NCBI RefSeq assembly: GCF_901709675.1
Contig: NC_051088.1
Coordinates: forward strand, 930,001 to 994,000
Reading direction: 5' to 3'
From: Syngnathus acus
Taxonomy: Eukaryota > Chordata > Actinopteri > Syngnathiformes > Syngnathidae
Length of the DNA stretch: 64,000 bases
The position numbers and the translations under genes are program-made. How positions within the stretch are numbered: the stretch's first letter is position 1; every line of letters begins with the position of its first letter. Shown one piece after another: positions 43,802-54,435 of the stretch. The notes beneath the pieces are model-generated. The model was not told where the DNA came from, did not search any database, and saw only the letters and a list, made by a program, of their open reading frames with translations.

Positions 43802-44431
43802 TACTGTATTGGCCCGAATATAAGACGACCCTGATTATGAGACGACCCCCTCTTTTTCAAGATTCAAGTTTGAAAAAAGACTTTTTGAACACCAAATGTA
43901 ATTTTTATACAGAAAATAATTACAGTACATCTGAAACAAATGATTATCACAATATATTCGAGAGAAAAAGCATGTTATTTTGCCTCATTCAAATTGTGCA
44001 AAAACTGTCAATCACATCTTAATATATGAACATTTAAATATGTAAACTAAAGTGCAATCACATTTGTAAATGAATGGCTTCTGGTTTTTGAAATTTAAAT
44101 AAACCAATCTACTGTGATAAAACAACAAAATTGCAATAACTGCATTAACCATCAAAGTAAAGTCTAACTGTAGTCTTGAAACAAATCTGAATAAGGAAAA
44201 ACATTGCAATAAAATAATGCAAACTGCTGCCGCTATTTTTATTTTTCTTCTTCGTGACAGGGGTTCCCTTTGGCCTGGGGAGTTAAGTTCAGCATTCGCT
44301 TTGAAGATATCTGGCGCCATCTAGTGTTGTGAATGGGTATAATGTCTGGACCCCAAATTTAAGACGACCCCCACTTTTCCAGTCTTATTTCAATGCAAAA
44401 AACACCGTCTTATATTTGGGCCAATACGGTA
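43802..44431. mobile_element. TA-flanked MITE, family B, complete
   Basis: TACTGTATTGGCCCGAATAT is inverted at the right end (ATATTTGGGCCAATACGGTA). Length 630 bases, no transposase. The element has GACGACCC repeats near both ends. A broken copy is at 28575. Confidence 0.82.
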
Positions 44432-44469
44432 AATGAGAAGCACTGTCTTAGAGTCAAAATCTAAGAAAT

Positions 44470-44745
44470 AAACCTAAAAGTTTATTTGTATAGCCCTAAA
44501 TCACAAGCAGTCTCAAAGGGCTTCACATAGACAAAAATTGACAATTATTCTCAAAGCATCCCCTGATCTTAAGCTCCCAAAAGGGCAAGGAAAAACTCAA
44601 AAACCCCTGCCAGGGGAAAATGAGAAACCTTGAGAAGGGACCACAGATGGAAGGATCCCCCTTTCAGGATCACCAGGTTGAAATGGATGCAGAGAGGGCA
44701 CAAATAATACATAATATGAAAATCAATGAAAAAAAGTGAATGTCC
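44470..44745. repeat. Interspersed repeat, class unknown
   Basis: TTTATTTGTATAGCCCTAAA, then CTCAAAGGGCTTCACA and CCCCTGCCAGGGGAAAA, is of a type common in fish introns, perhaps a LINE-derived SINE. I cannot name it. Confidence 0.4.
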
Positions 44746-45344
44746 AAGTCAGAGCGAAGGGCTACCGGAGGAAAAAGTAGAAACATAAAATGTGTTCAGA
44801 TTTTGTAACTCATCCATGGGGCCATTGTACATTTTTACCTCGGGCATCCATCGATCACCGACTCGCAGACTCCCATGAGCCTCATTATGGACACTGGAAT
44901 ACATAGAGGACATATATTTTTGCATTACATGCTAATTCTGACCCTCGTGGTGCTGCACGTTTATCGAAAGCTGCAAAAAAAATGGTCTGGTTAAAAAAGG
45001 CAGAGTAAAAACTTTGCCTTCTGAGATCACATACCTCATGAAAGTGCGCTACATTTTACATGGGCAATCATCTGGGCACATTGGCAGAAAACAGCATCTG
45101 TGTTGGGGTCTGGTGGCCATTCCGTGTTGCACCTCCTGTGTTTTGTTTCTTTACTTTATTTGTGGGTTTTTTCAAACCCAAAAATGTGTCAGATCATTTT
45201 GCCGGACCCTGTAGTACAATTTGGAATGTCACTCTACTTTTTTGGTAACAAGAACAACAATCAAAGTGTATACAATGAGTTATGCAAACAAAATCCTTGG
45301 TTGATATCAATAAGTAGGTCTGCTTCATCCTGTACATGTGTTAT

Positions 45345-45500
45345 TGTGTGAAGGCAATGGCCTTCCATACTATGTTATTGCTGTACTTTATTATTGTGTG
45401 AAGGCCATATGTTTTATGTGTTTTATTATTGTGTGAAGGCAATGGCCTTCACACATGTTATTGTGCTTTATTGTGTGAAGGCGATGGCCTTCACACAATT
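45345..45500. repeat. Four copies of a TGTGAAGGC-GCCTTCACA palindrome
   Basis: Units start near 45344, 45392, 45427 and 45473. Two are complete (TGTGTGAAGGC, three bases, then GGCCTTCACACA) and two are partial. Each can fold as a hairpin of about 11 bp. Confidence 0.75.
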
Positions 45501-45539
45501 GTTATTGTTGTCCTATATTTTGTGACTTTTTTACGCTTA

Positions 45540-47290
45540 ACTAGTTCTACATACTTCAACCGATTCACTCCGTTCTACTTTTAACTTATTCCAAATATTC
45601 ATGAAACCATTGCTTACATTTTTCTCATTCCAAAAATGTTCTGTTTTCACAAAATTCACAAATTTCCGGCAAATTTTTCCCTATTCATTCTTAATGGCAC
45701 ATTCAAAATTTCACATTTACGTGGTTCAAGTTTGAAATTCACATCATTCAGCACATTCAACATTGGGGACATTCCCAAAATTGCCAAATTAAAAAATTTC
45801 ATGTTTTCACGTTTAAAATTTGTGCAAAATTTCACAAAATTTCCTTTTTCACTTCTCATTTCTACATTTTTCAACCGATTCAACCTATTCCAACTCATTT
45901 ACATCGTTCCAGTTTGAAATTCACATCAATCAGCACATTCAAATCACATTGGGGACACGTTTTCACGTTTAAAATTTCCGCAAAATTTCACAAAAGTTCG
46001 CAAAATTTCGTTTTTCACTTCAAATTTCTACATTTTTCAACCGATTCAACTTGTTCCAACTTTCAATTGTTCATCTTTTGCCTACCTATTCCACACCTTC
46101 CCACTTACCAAAAATTCAAAATTTTCAATTTTGAAATTCACACCAAATTTTCCAAAATGTAGCTTCTAATTCTAATTTCTGATTTCACTTCTAATTTCTA
46201 CATTTTTCAACCGGTTCAACCCTTTCCAACTTCATTCACTTTGTTCACCTTATGCTTACCGTATTCACCCCCTTCAGCCCCAGTTCCATTATGCTTACAC
46301 AATTCACCCCTTCACCCCCACTTCCACGGTGTGGCGGCCATCTTGGATTGACCCTGAAGTGCCCCCGAATGAACTCAGAATGAACCGGAAGTGCCCCAAA
46401 TAAAACCGGAAGTGCCCCAAATAAACCGGAAGTGACTCCAAACAAACCGGAAGTGGCCCAAATAAACCGGAAGTGACTTTTTTAAACCAGAAGTGACCCG
46501 AAATAAACCGGAAGTGACCTCAGCCAATCCGGAAGTGCCCTAAATTAAACCGGAAGTGCCCTAAATGAAACCGGAACTGCCCCAGATCAAACCAGAAGTG
46601 ACCCAAATAAACCGGAAGTGACCTATTTAAACCAGAAGTGACCTCAAATAAACCGGAATTGACCTCAGCTAAACAGGAAGTAGCCCCAAACAAACCGGAA
46701 GTGACCCAAATAAACCGGCAGTGACCTTATTTCAACCAGAAGTGCCCTAAATAAAACCATAAATGACCTAAATTAAATATTTGCTCTAACTTTTACAATC
46801 TTTGTCCGATTCAACCCGTTTCAACTTTTGAACGCCAAAGTGAACTTCTTAAACTCGTAGTTTTCATTTCGTTCCAAATTTAGAAAATTTTTGGCGCAAC
46901 TTTTTTTAAAATTTACATTCATTCTCTGAGGATTCAACATTTGCTCTAACTTCTACATTTTTCAACCGATTCAACCCGTTCCAATTTTCAACTGTTCAAC
47001 ATCTTTTGCTTACCTATTCCATAACTTCCAACTTACCAGAAATTCCAAATTTTCAATTTTGAAATTCATGCCAAATTCTCCCAAATTTTGTTTTTCACTT
47101 ATAATTTCTACATTTTTTAACCGATTCAACCTGTTCCAACTTTTAACTGTTCATTGTTTGCCTACCTATTCAACAACTTCACACTTACCAAAAATTCCAC
47201 AGTTTCAATTTTGAAATTCACGCCAAATTTTACCAAAGTTCGTTTTTCCCTTCTAATTTCTACATTTCTCAACCAATTCAACCCTTTCGA
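45540..47290. repeat. Degenerate tandem repeats (TTTCTACATTTTTCAACCGA)
   Basis: Six or so blocks with TTTCTACATTTTTCAACCGA and CCGTTCCAACTTTCAA, spaced about 170-180 bases where closest, surround the GGAAGTG array. The ORFs in this region are low complexity. Confidence 0.7.
46370..46745. repeat. CCGGAAGT minisatellite
   Basis: About 18 units of 16-22 bases of the form AAATAAACCGGAAGTGACCC. Ten carry exact CCGGAAGT and the rest one change (CCAGAAGT and others). Confidence 0.9.
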
Positions 47291-47404
47291 ACGTTAAACA
47301 TCATTCTGCAGCATTCCCCAAGTAATTGTTTAATTACTACGCCTTCACACGCAATTTCTACAGGAATTGTATCTCTAGTTACCCTGTAATGTCCAATCCG
47401 GATT

Positions 47405-48945
47405 CGGTTGAAGTTGGGAAATTGTTTAAAATACAACGATTTGAAAATCTTTCTCAACCCATATTCAATTGAATACACTACCAAAACAACATATTTAATG
47501 TTCAAACTGATAAACTTAATTGTTTTTTGCCAAATAATAATTAACTTGGAATTTCATGGTTGCAACACGTCCAGTAGAAGTTGGGAAAGGTGGCAAAAAA
47601 TACAGAGAAAGCTGAGAAAAGCTCATCAAACACCTATTTGGAACATCCCACATGTGATCAGGCTAACTTGGAACAGGTGGGTACCATGATTGGGTATAGA
47701 AGGAGCCTCCCCAAACATGCTCAGTCATTCACAAGCAAGGATAGGGCGAGGTTCACCACTTTGTCCACAACTGCATGAGAAAATAGTTGAACAGTTTAAG
47801 AACAACATTTCTCAAAGCGAAATTGCAAGGAATTTAGGGATTTCAACGTCTACGGTCCATAACATCATCAAAAGGTTCAGAGAATCTGGAGAAATCACTG
47901 CACGTAAGCGCCACGGCCGGAAACCAAGACTGAATGCCCTCGACCTTCGATCCCTTAGACGGCACTGCCTTAAAAACCAACATGAGTGTGTAAAGGATAT
48001 CACCAAATGGGCTCAGGAAAACTTCAGAAAACCACTGTCAGTAAATACAGTTCGTCACTATATCAGTAAGTGCGGGTTAAAACTCTACCATGCAAAGCAA
48101 AAGCCGTTTATGAACAACATCCAGAAACGCCGCCGGGTTCTCTGGGCCTGAGCTCATATAAAATGGACTGATGCACAATGGAAAAGTGTTTTGTGGTCTG
48201 ATGAGTCCACTTTTCAAATTGTTTTTGGAAACACTGGACGTCGTGTCCTCCAGACCAAAGAGGAAGCGGACCATCCGGACTGTTATCAACGCAAAGTTCA
48301 AAAGCCAGCATCTGTGATGGTATGGGGGTGCATTAGTTCCCATGGCATGTGTGACTTACATTTCTGTGAAGGCAACATAAATGCTGAAAAGTACATACCG
48401 ATTTTGGAGCAACATATGCTGCCATCCAAGCGACATCTTTTTCATGGACGCTGCTGCTTATTTCAGCAAGATAATGCCAAGCCACATTCTGCACGTGTTA
48501 CAACAGCGTGGCTTCGAAGTAAAAGAGTCCAGGTTCTCCCCTGGCCCGCTTGCAGTCCAGACCTGTCTCCCATTGAAAATGTGTGGTGCATCATGAAGCG
48601 TAAAATACGACAGGGAAGACCCCGGACTGTTGAACAACTGAAGCGGTTCATCAAGCAAAAATGGGAAACAATTCCACATGAGAATCCAAGAGAATTAGTC
48701 TCTTTAGTCTAATTAGTTCCTTTCCAAAACCTTTATTGAGTGTTATTAAAAGGAAAGGTGATGTAACGAAGTGGTAAACATGCCCTTTCCCAATTTCTAC
48801 TGCACGTGTTTCAGCCATGAAATTCTAAGTTAATTATTATTTGAAAAATAAAATAAAGTTTATGAGTTTGAGCATTAAATATGTTGTCTTTGACGTGTAT
48901 TCAATTGAATATAGGTTCAAAAGAATTTTCGAATCATTGTATTTT
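47405..48945 (+). mobile_element. Tc1-like DNA transposon
   Basis: Inverted ends pair: GATTTGAAAATCTTTCTCAA with TATTCAATTGAATACAC on the left, and their inverse at about 48893-48945. Between them is one transposase gene with a stop. The outermost bases (GTTGAAGTTGGGAAATTG) are clear only on the left; the right is eroded in a poly-T. Confidence 0.82.
47690..48712 (+). pseudogene. Tc1 transposase with one in-frame stop
   Basis: The frame starts MGIEGASPNMLSHSQARIGR, a slightly altered N-terminus, then ARNLGISTSTVHNIIKRFRE (DNA-binding helices) and TARKRHGRKPRLN. TGA at 48149-48151 is the only in-frame stop before the end. Catalytic blocks WSDESTF, FQQDNAKPH and CSPDLSPIENVW follow, with 34 residues between the second Asp and the Glu (DD34E). 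The last residues (PRELVSLV) end early compared with the family. Confidence 0.88.
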
Positions 48946-49297
48946 TTTTTTTACCCTGACCCCTAAGCACCCCCCCCCCCCCCCCGGTATCGCACTGCGC
49001 CCCCCTCCCGGGCGAACTATTTGAGAAGGACTGCCATAGCCAATACAGTGTAGCTCTCAAATGGTTTTCATGAGGATGGCTCTTTTGGTCAATGCCAAAA
49101 TGTGTGCTATCAATACATTCTTTTTGTTTTGTTATGTGACACTGATGAACAGAACGGAAGCATCACTGCTTAACTGTGTCATATGCTGTAGATAATCAGT
49201 TCCCATAATGCACCGCGAGGCGCAACACATTTATTTTACGAAGTTATAAGCATGCTCTTGTCTTCTTGAATGTGCTTCAAGTGTAATTTCCCAACAG
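48946..49297 (+). other. Intron with a poly-C run
   Basis: A run of 18 or so C lies at 48970-48987. Nothing else is recognised before the splice acceptor. Confidence 0.5.
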
Positions 49298-49385
49298 GAG
49301 AACCTCAACAAGCTGATGGCAAATCTCCGGAGCACTCGGCCGCACTTTGTCCGCTGCATCATCCCCAATGAGAGCAAAAGCCCTG
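49298..49385 (+). CDS. myh7b: Myosin heavy chain exon (canonical exon 18, 88 bp)
   Basis: It encodes [20 protein letters not shown] and IIPNESKSP, the strut and actin-binding helix after loop 2. The acceptor is cccaacag and the donor gtgaga. The 88-bp size equals the canonical exon. Confidence 0.96.
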
Positions 49386-50221
49386 GTGAGATGGAACCCT
49401 ATTACCCTTATCACTACTTGAACAGCAGCCATTTCAGACTTTCAACTACATTTAATCAATTTATACCTCTTTTCTAACTGTGTGGATCAGTTTCATCAAT
49501 CAACCAGACAAACCTTTCTTTATGTAATAACATTTATGCTTAAAAAGTGAGTCACAAAACAAAACAACACAATAAAACTTTATTTACTATATACCGCATT
49601 TCACAACAGCTGCAGCTGTAACAAAGCAATGGGACAACCAAAGACAGTGAAAACAGGATTTTAAAACACAAATTATATACAGTAACAATAACAAAAGAAG
49701 TCAGTTAAAAGCCAGAGAATAAAAATGGGTTTTAAAATGAGTTCTAAAAATGGGTTTTAAAATGAGTTCTAAAAATGGTCTGTGGACATAAGGCAGGTGT
49801 GTTAGGGTGGTGGAGCTCAGAGTGATAAGATGGGGCGAGGCCATTTAACGATTTGTAAACAAAGTAGTATCTTAAAATGAACTCTAAAATGAAGGGAGGC
49901 CAGAATTGGGGTTATGTGCTTCCTCAATTATAAGAAGAAAAACAATTATAAAAGACAAAGCATAGGGTTGTGCAGCTCAATCCAAGTATCAATAAAATGG
50001 ACACTAACGTGAGTATTGATATTGCATCAATCATGAAAAACTAGTATTAATCCTTTATATTTATTTCTATGATTTCAGTTATTTTCAAAAGATCATTGTG
50101 TTCAATGACGGACATTTTACATTACGTATTATACATTGTTTGAGAGTTTCTGTCTACCAGTTAGTTATTTATTTTTGTGGCACAACATAAAATGTACAGT
50201 CTGAGTGAGAATAGTTTCAAG
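49386..50221 (+). repeat. Intron with an interspersed repeat of unknown class
   Basis: 49550-49930 contains CAATAAAACTTTATTTACTA and a 25-base direct duplication (AAAAATGGGTTTTAAAATGA, 49726-49776), in the manner of a fish SINE or LINE end. The remainder is unrecognised. Confidence 0.4.
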
Positions 50222-50873
50222 CTTTTAACTGCAAGTAAAACACGCTCTCCGGGTCGGGGATGAGATCCTGCCCCAAGTGGAGGATTTCTATTTCACGAAC
50301 GGGGGCAGGAAGGTGCGTGAGAGCGACAGGCGGCTTGGTGCAGCGTGTGCTGTGATGCGGACTCTGTACCGGTCTGTTGTGGTGAAGAGGGCGCTGAGCC
50401 GAAAGGCGAAGCTCTCCATTTACCGGTAGATTTATGGTACTTCCCTCACCTATGGTCACGAGCTATGGGTCGTGACCAAAAGAATATGATCCCGGACACA
50501 TGCAGCCGAAATGAGTTTCCTCCGCAGGGTGGCCGGGCTCTCCCTTAGAGATAGGGTGACAAGCTCAGTCATCCGTGAGGGACTTGGAGTCAAGTCGCTG
50601 CTCCTCTGCATTGAGAGGAGCCAGAGAGGTGGCTCGGGTATCTCATTAGGATGCCTCATGGACGCCTCACTGGGGAGGTGTTCTGGGCATGTCCCACCGG
50701 CAGGAGAGAGACCCCGTGAACGACCCAGGACGCGCTGGAGAGACTGTCTCTCGGCTGGCGTGGGAACGCCTTGGGATTACCCGGGATGAGCTAGATGAAG
50801 TGGCTGGGGAGAGGGAAGTCTGGGCATCTCTTCTAAAGCTGCTGCCCCCACGACCCGACCCCCAAATGAATTG
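50222..50873 (+). mobile_element. Rex3 fragment, copy 3 (C-terminal region)
   Basis: It covers the block before EFKYLGV to the stop after PPRPDP, including CACCTATGGTCACGAGCTAT and the sequence [20 protein letters not shown]. Internal deletions shift the frame. It lacks the GATG tail. Confidence 0.85.
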
Positions 50874-51043
50874 AATGACTAACGCTAGGGTTTACGCGCT
50901 TGTCATTCAGCTTCATACGGTCTTTATATCGCCCATTTGAAATACTACGTGAATATGTATTTACAATGAAAGAAACGGGTCCATAAGATAGACCGAAAGT
51001 CGCGTAGAACAGAAGCGCATAAAATCGAGCTTTAGCTGTTTTA

Positions 51044-51345
51044 TCAAGCCAAATCTTGGCTCTGTTCCCTCCACTGTGCAGGAAATAAGAATGTCCCTAA
51101 AATAAGAACCACTGTTGTGTTTGCTTGTTTCTTTTTTGCCTGATACTGTGTTCTATGAAACTCGCAATAGCTTCTTGGCATATCAGACATAGAGCTGTTG
51201 ATCTCATTTTTGTGAAAAAAATATTTTGTTGTCCACTCTTTATTAAACACTCGGCACTCGCTGTCCACTTTCTTTTTCTTTGGTCCACTCGCTTTTGTAG
51301 TAGATCTCGAATGAATGAAATATAAGCTAGTTGCAATTTTTAGAA
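51044..51345 (-). mobile_element. hAT (GTF2IRD2-like) fragment, copy 3
   Basis: Minus-strand MDSECRVFNKEWTTKYFFHK resembles the N-terminus at 39323. No end of the element is preserved. Confidence 0.65.
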
Positions 51346-51417
51346 AATAGAACGCGGACTTGAATGATTAAAGGGTCCACGTAAGAATACGGAGTCACAG
51401 CCGGTAAATTATAAAAG

Positions 51418-51600
51418 ATTAAGATTAAAGTCCCAATGATCGTCACACACACACCTGGGTGTGGTGAAATTTGTCCTCTGCATTTAACCCATCCCCGTGT
51501 GATTTTAATCCATCCCCTGGGGGAGAGGGGAGCAGTGAGCAGCAGCGGTGCCGCGCTCGGGAATCAGTTGGTGATCTAACCCCCCAATTCCAACCCTTAC
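51418..51600 (-). mobile_element. tRNA-derived SINE family 2, truncated
   Basis: The minus strand matches the 3' half of 39668-39992, from AAGGGTTGGAATTGGGGGG to GATCATTGGGACTTTAAT. Confidence 0.88.
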
Positions 51601-51916
51601 ATTATAATGCAAGAGTATCTGCAAAAATAGATGATTAAATATATGATATAATGTTGGCAAATGCTTCCACTCATTGAGGTCTCCGTGAGCACCAAGGTAC
51701 CATATTGGTTGAGGGCGGGTTGACAAGACCCAAAGCCCAGGACTGCCTTACATAAAGCAACAACTTAGGCTGATGCAGTCCTAATGAAGCCTCATTTCGG
51801 CCACTTGTACCCTCTCGTTCTTTCGGTCACGACCCATAGCTCGTGACCATAGGTAAGGGTAGGAGCATAGATCGACCGGTAAATTGAGAGCTTCGCCTTT
51901 TGGCTTAGCTCTCTTT

Positions 51917-53191
51917 TCACCACGACAGACCGGTCCGCATTACTGCCGACGCTGTACCGATCCGCCTGTCGATCTCACGCTCCATCCTGCCCTCACTCGT
52001 AAACAAGACCCCAAGATACTTGAACTCCTCCACTTGGGGCAGGATCTCATCCCCGATCCGGAGAGGGCATTCCACCCTTTTCCGACCGAGGACCATGGAC
52101 TCGGATTTGGAGGTGATGACCCTCATCCTGACCGCTTCACACTCGGCTGCGAACCGCTCCAGTGAGAGCTGGAGATCACGGCTTGAAAAAGCCAACAGCA
52201 CCACGTCGTCTGCAAAAAGCAGAGACGCAATGCTGAGGTCCCCAAACCGGACACCCTCAACGCCTCGGCTGCGCCTAGAAATTCTGTCCATAAAAGTTAT
52301 GAACAGAATCGGTGACAAAGGGCTGCCTTGGCGGAGTCCAACCCTCACTGGGAACGAATTCGACTTACTGCCGGAAATGCGGACCAAACTCTGGCATCGG
52401 TGATACAGGGACCGAACCGCCCTTATCAGTTGGCTCGGCACCCCGTACTCCCGAAGCAACCTCCACAGAACTTCCCGAGGGACACGGTCGAACGCCTTCT
52501 CCAAGTCCACAAAACACATGTGGACTGGTTGAGCGAACTCCCATGCCCCCTCGAGGATCATGCCGAGGGTGTAGAGCTGGTCCACTGTTCCACGGCCAGG
52601 ACTAAAGCCACACTGTTCCTCCTGAATCTGAGGTTCGACATCTCGATGGACCTTCCTCTCCAGCACCCCTGAATAGACCTTACCAGGGAGGCTGAGGAGT
52701 GTGATTCCCCTGTAATTGGAACACACCCTCCGGTCCCCCTTATTAAAGAGGGGAACCACCACCCCAGTCTGCCAATCCAGAGGCACCGTCCCCGATGTCC
52801 ATGCAATGTTGTAGCGGCGTGTCAGCCATGACAGCCCCACAACATCCAGAGCCTTTAAAAACTCCGGGCAGATCTCATCCACCCCTGGGGCCTTGCCCCC
52901 GAGGAGTTTTTTATCTACCTCAGTGACTTTGACCCCAGAGATTTGAGAGTCCGCCTCAGAGTCTCCAGGCCCTGCTTCCACAATGGAAGGCGTGTCGGAG
53001 GAATTGAGGAGGTCTTCGAAGTATTCTCCCCACCGACTCACAACGTCCCGAGTCGAGGTCAGCACGCCATCTCCACTGTAACAGTGTTGACAGTACACTG
53101 CTTCCCCTTCCTGACACGCCGCATGGTGGACCAGAGTTTCCTCGAAACCATCGAGAAGTCGTTCTCCATGGCCTTGACAAACTCCACCCAC
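51917..53191 (-). pseudogene. Rex3 reverse transcriptase, open frame
   Basis: 424 residues are open: GGKAPGVDEICPEFLKALDV, VPLFNKGDRRVCSNYRGITL, CFVDLEKAFDRVPREVLWRL, VGLRQGSPLSPILFITFMDR, SLLFADDVVLLAFSSRD and EFKYLGVLFTSEGRMEREID. All RT blocks and FADD are present. The C-terminus after ASAVMRT is out of frame and then truncated, and the N-terminal endonuclease is in another frame. Confidence 0.88.
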
Positions 53192-53206
53192 GCCCGGGTG
53201 TTTGCC

Positions 53207-54108
53207 TCAGCAACCGCCGAAGCCGCATTCCGCTTGGCCATCTTGGTACCTGTCGGCTGCCTCCAGAGTCCCGCAGGCCAAAACGGCCCGATAGGACTCC
53301 TTCTTCAGCTTGACGGCATCCCTTACCGCCGGTGTCCACCAGCGGATTTGGGGATTGCCGCCACGACAGGCACCAACCACCTTACGGCCACAGCTCCGGT
53401 CAGCTGCCTCAACAATGGAGGCACGGAACATGGTCCACTCGGACTTAATGTCCCCCGCCTCCTCCGGGACGTGGGAAAACCTCTGCCGGAGGTGGGAGTT
53501 GAAGCTCTTCCTGACAGGGGATTCTGCCAGACGTTCCCAGCAGACCCTCACAGTACGTTTGGGCCTGCCAGGTCGGACCGGCATCTTCCCCCACCATCGG
53601 AGCCAACCCACCACCAGGTGGTGATCAGTTGACAGCTCCGCCCCTCTCTTCACACGAGTGTCCAAAACATGCGGCCGCAAATCCGATGACACGACTACAA
53701 AGTCATTCATCGAACTGTGGCCTAGGGTGTCCTGGTGTCAAGTGTACACATGGACACCCATATGTTTGAACATGGTGTTCATTATTGACAATCCGCGTCG
53801 AGCACAGAAGTCCAATAATAGAACACCGCTCGGGTTCAGATCGGGGGGCCGTTCCTCCCAATCACGCCCTTCCAGGTCTCACTGTCATTGCCCACGTTTG
53901 CATTGAAGTCACCCAGTAGAACGATGGAGTCCCCAGAAGGAGCGCTCTCCAGGACTTCTTCCAGGGACTCCAAAAAGGGTGGGTACTCTGAGCTGCTGTT
54001 TGGTACATAGACACAAACAACAGTCAGGACCCGTCCGGCTACCCTCTCATTCACCGGGGTGAACCCCAATGTGGAGGCGCCCAGCCGGGGGGCAATAAGT
54101 ATACCCAC
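53207..54108 (-). pseudogene. Rex3 endonuclease
   Basis: Two frames (54108-53836 and 53710-53207) hold [39 protein letters not shown] and AELSTDHHLVVGWLRWWGKM. The catalytic Asp-Asn and Asp-His are kept. A frameshift around 53830 divides it. Confidence 0.83.
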
Positions 54109-54128
54109 ACCTGCTAGACGCCTCTCTT

Positions 54129-54435
54129 CTACTTCACACTTCGTTTATCGCGACTTCACTGCATCGTGGATTTTTTCCAGACAAAAAAAGAAAAGTTTTT
54201 ATAATATCCATTCATTCATCCATCTTCTTTCGCTTATCCGGGGTTGGGTCGCGGGGGCAGCAGCTTTAGGAAACTATTATTTAATGTTCTAATAATAACA
54301 TATGCACTTGAATGATTCCATATACATTTGAAACACAAAAAATGTACAGATGAGAGGGTGACCCACTTCGCGAATTTCACTTATCGCGGGGTGGTTTTGG
54401 AACAAATTACCCGCGATAAACGAGGGGTTACTGTA
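54129..54435. mobile_element. TA-flanked MITE, family F
   Basis: TACTTCACACTTCGTTTATC at the left pairs with the inverse at the right end (GATAAACGAGGGGTTACTGTA). A 60-base Rex3 3' end is inserted at 54208-54268. Confidence 0.65.
54208..54268 (-). mobile_element. Rex3 3'-end fragment, copy 5
   Basis: On the minus strand it reads CTGCTGCCCCCGCGACCCAA to a GATG tail. It is a strongly 5'-truncated insertion. Confidence 0.85.

Larger units (their letters stand above)
45305..47378 (-). mobile_element. Candidate Helentron/Helitron-like element with internal minisatellites
   Basis: GTGTGAAGGC palindromes mark the left side (45345-45500) and an inverted GCCTTCACAC occurs at 47341-47350. At the right end a short hairpin (CAATTTC-TACAG-GAATTG) is followed by TATCTCTAG. 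The middle is tandem material based on CTACATTTTTCAACCGATTC and a GGAAGTG minisatellite. No ORF for Rep/helicase exists, so it would be non-autonomous. Strand and class are inferences. Confidence 0.4.
51806..54127 (-). mobile_element. Rex3-like LINE, copy 4, best preserved
   Basis: It spans from the endonuclease (54120) to the block TYGHELWVVTER (51806) and lacks the 5' leader and the last 130 or so codons. The RT frame is open for 424 residues, and it is the reference for borders in the other copies. Confidence 0.87.

Noticed and set aside
45345-45500. CRISPR array
   Set aside because: The palindromes are repeated, but spacing is irregular, the spacers are AT-rich and related, and the genome is a vertebrate's.
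49148-49170. Second miR-499-like match (CATCACTGC)
   Set aside because: Nine bases only, without a foldable precursor.
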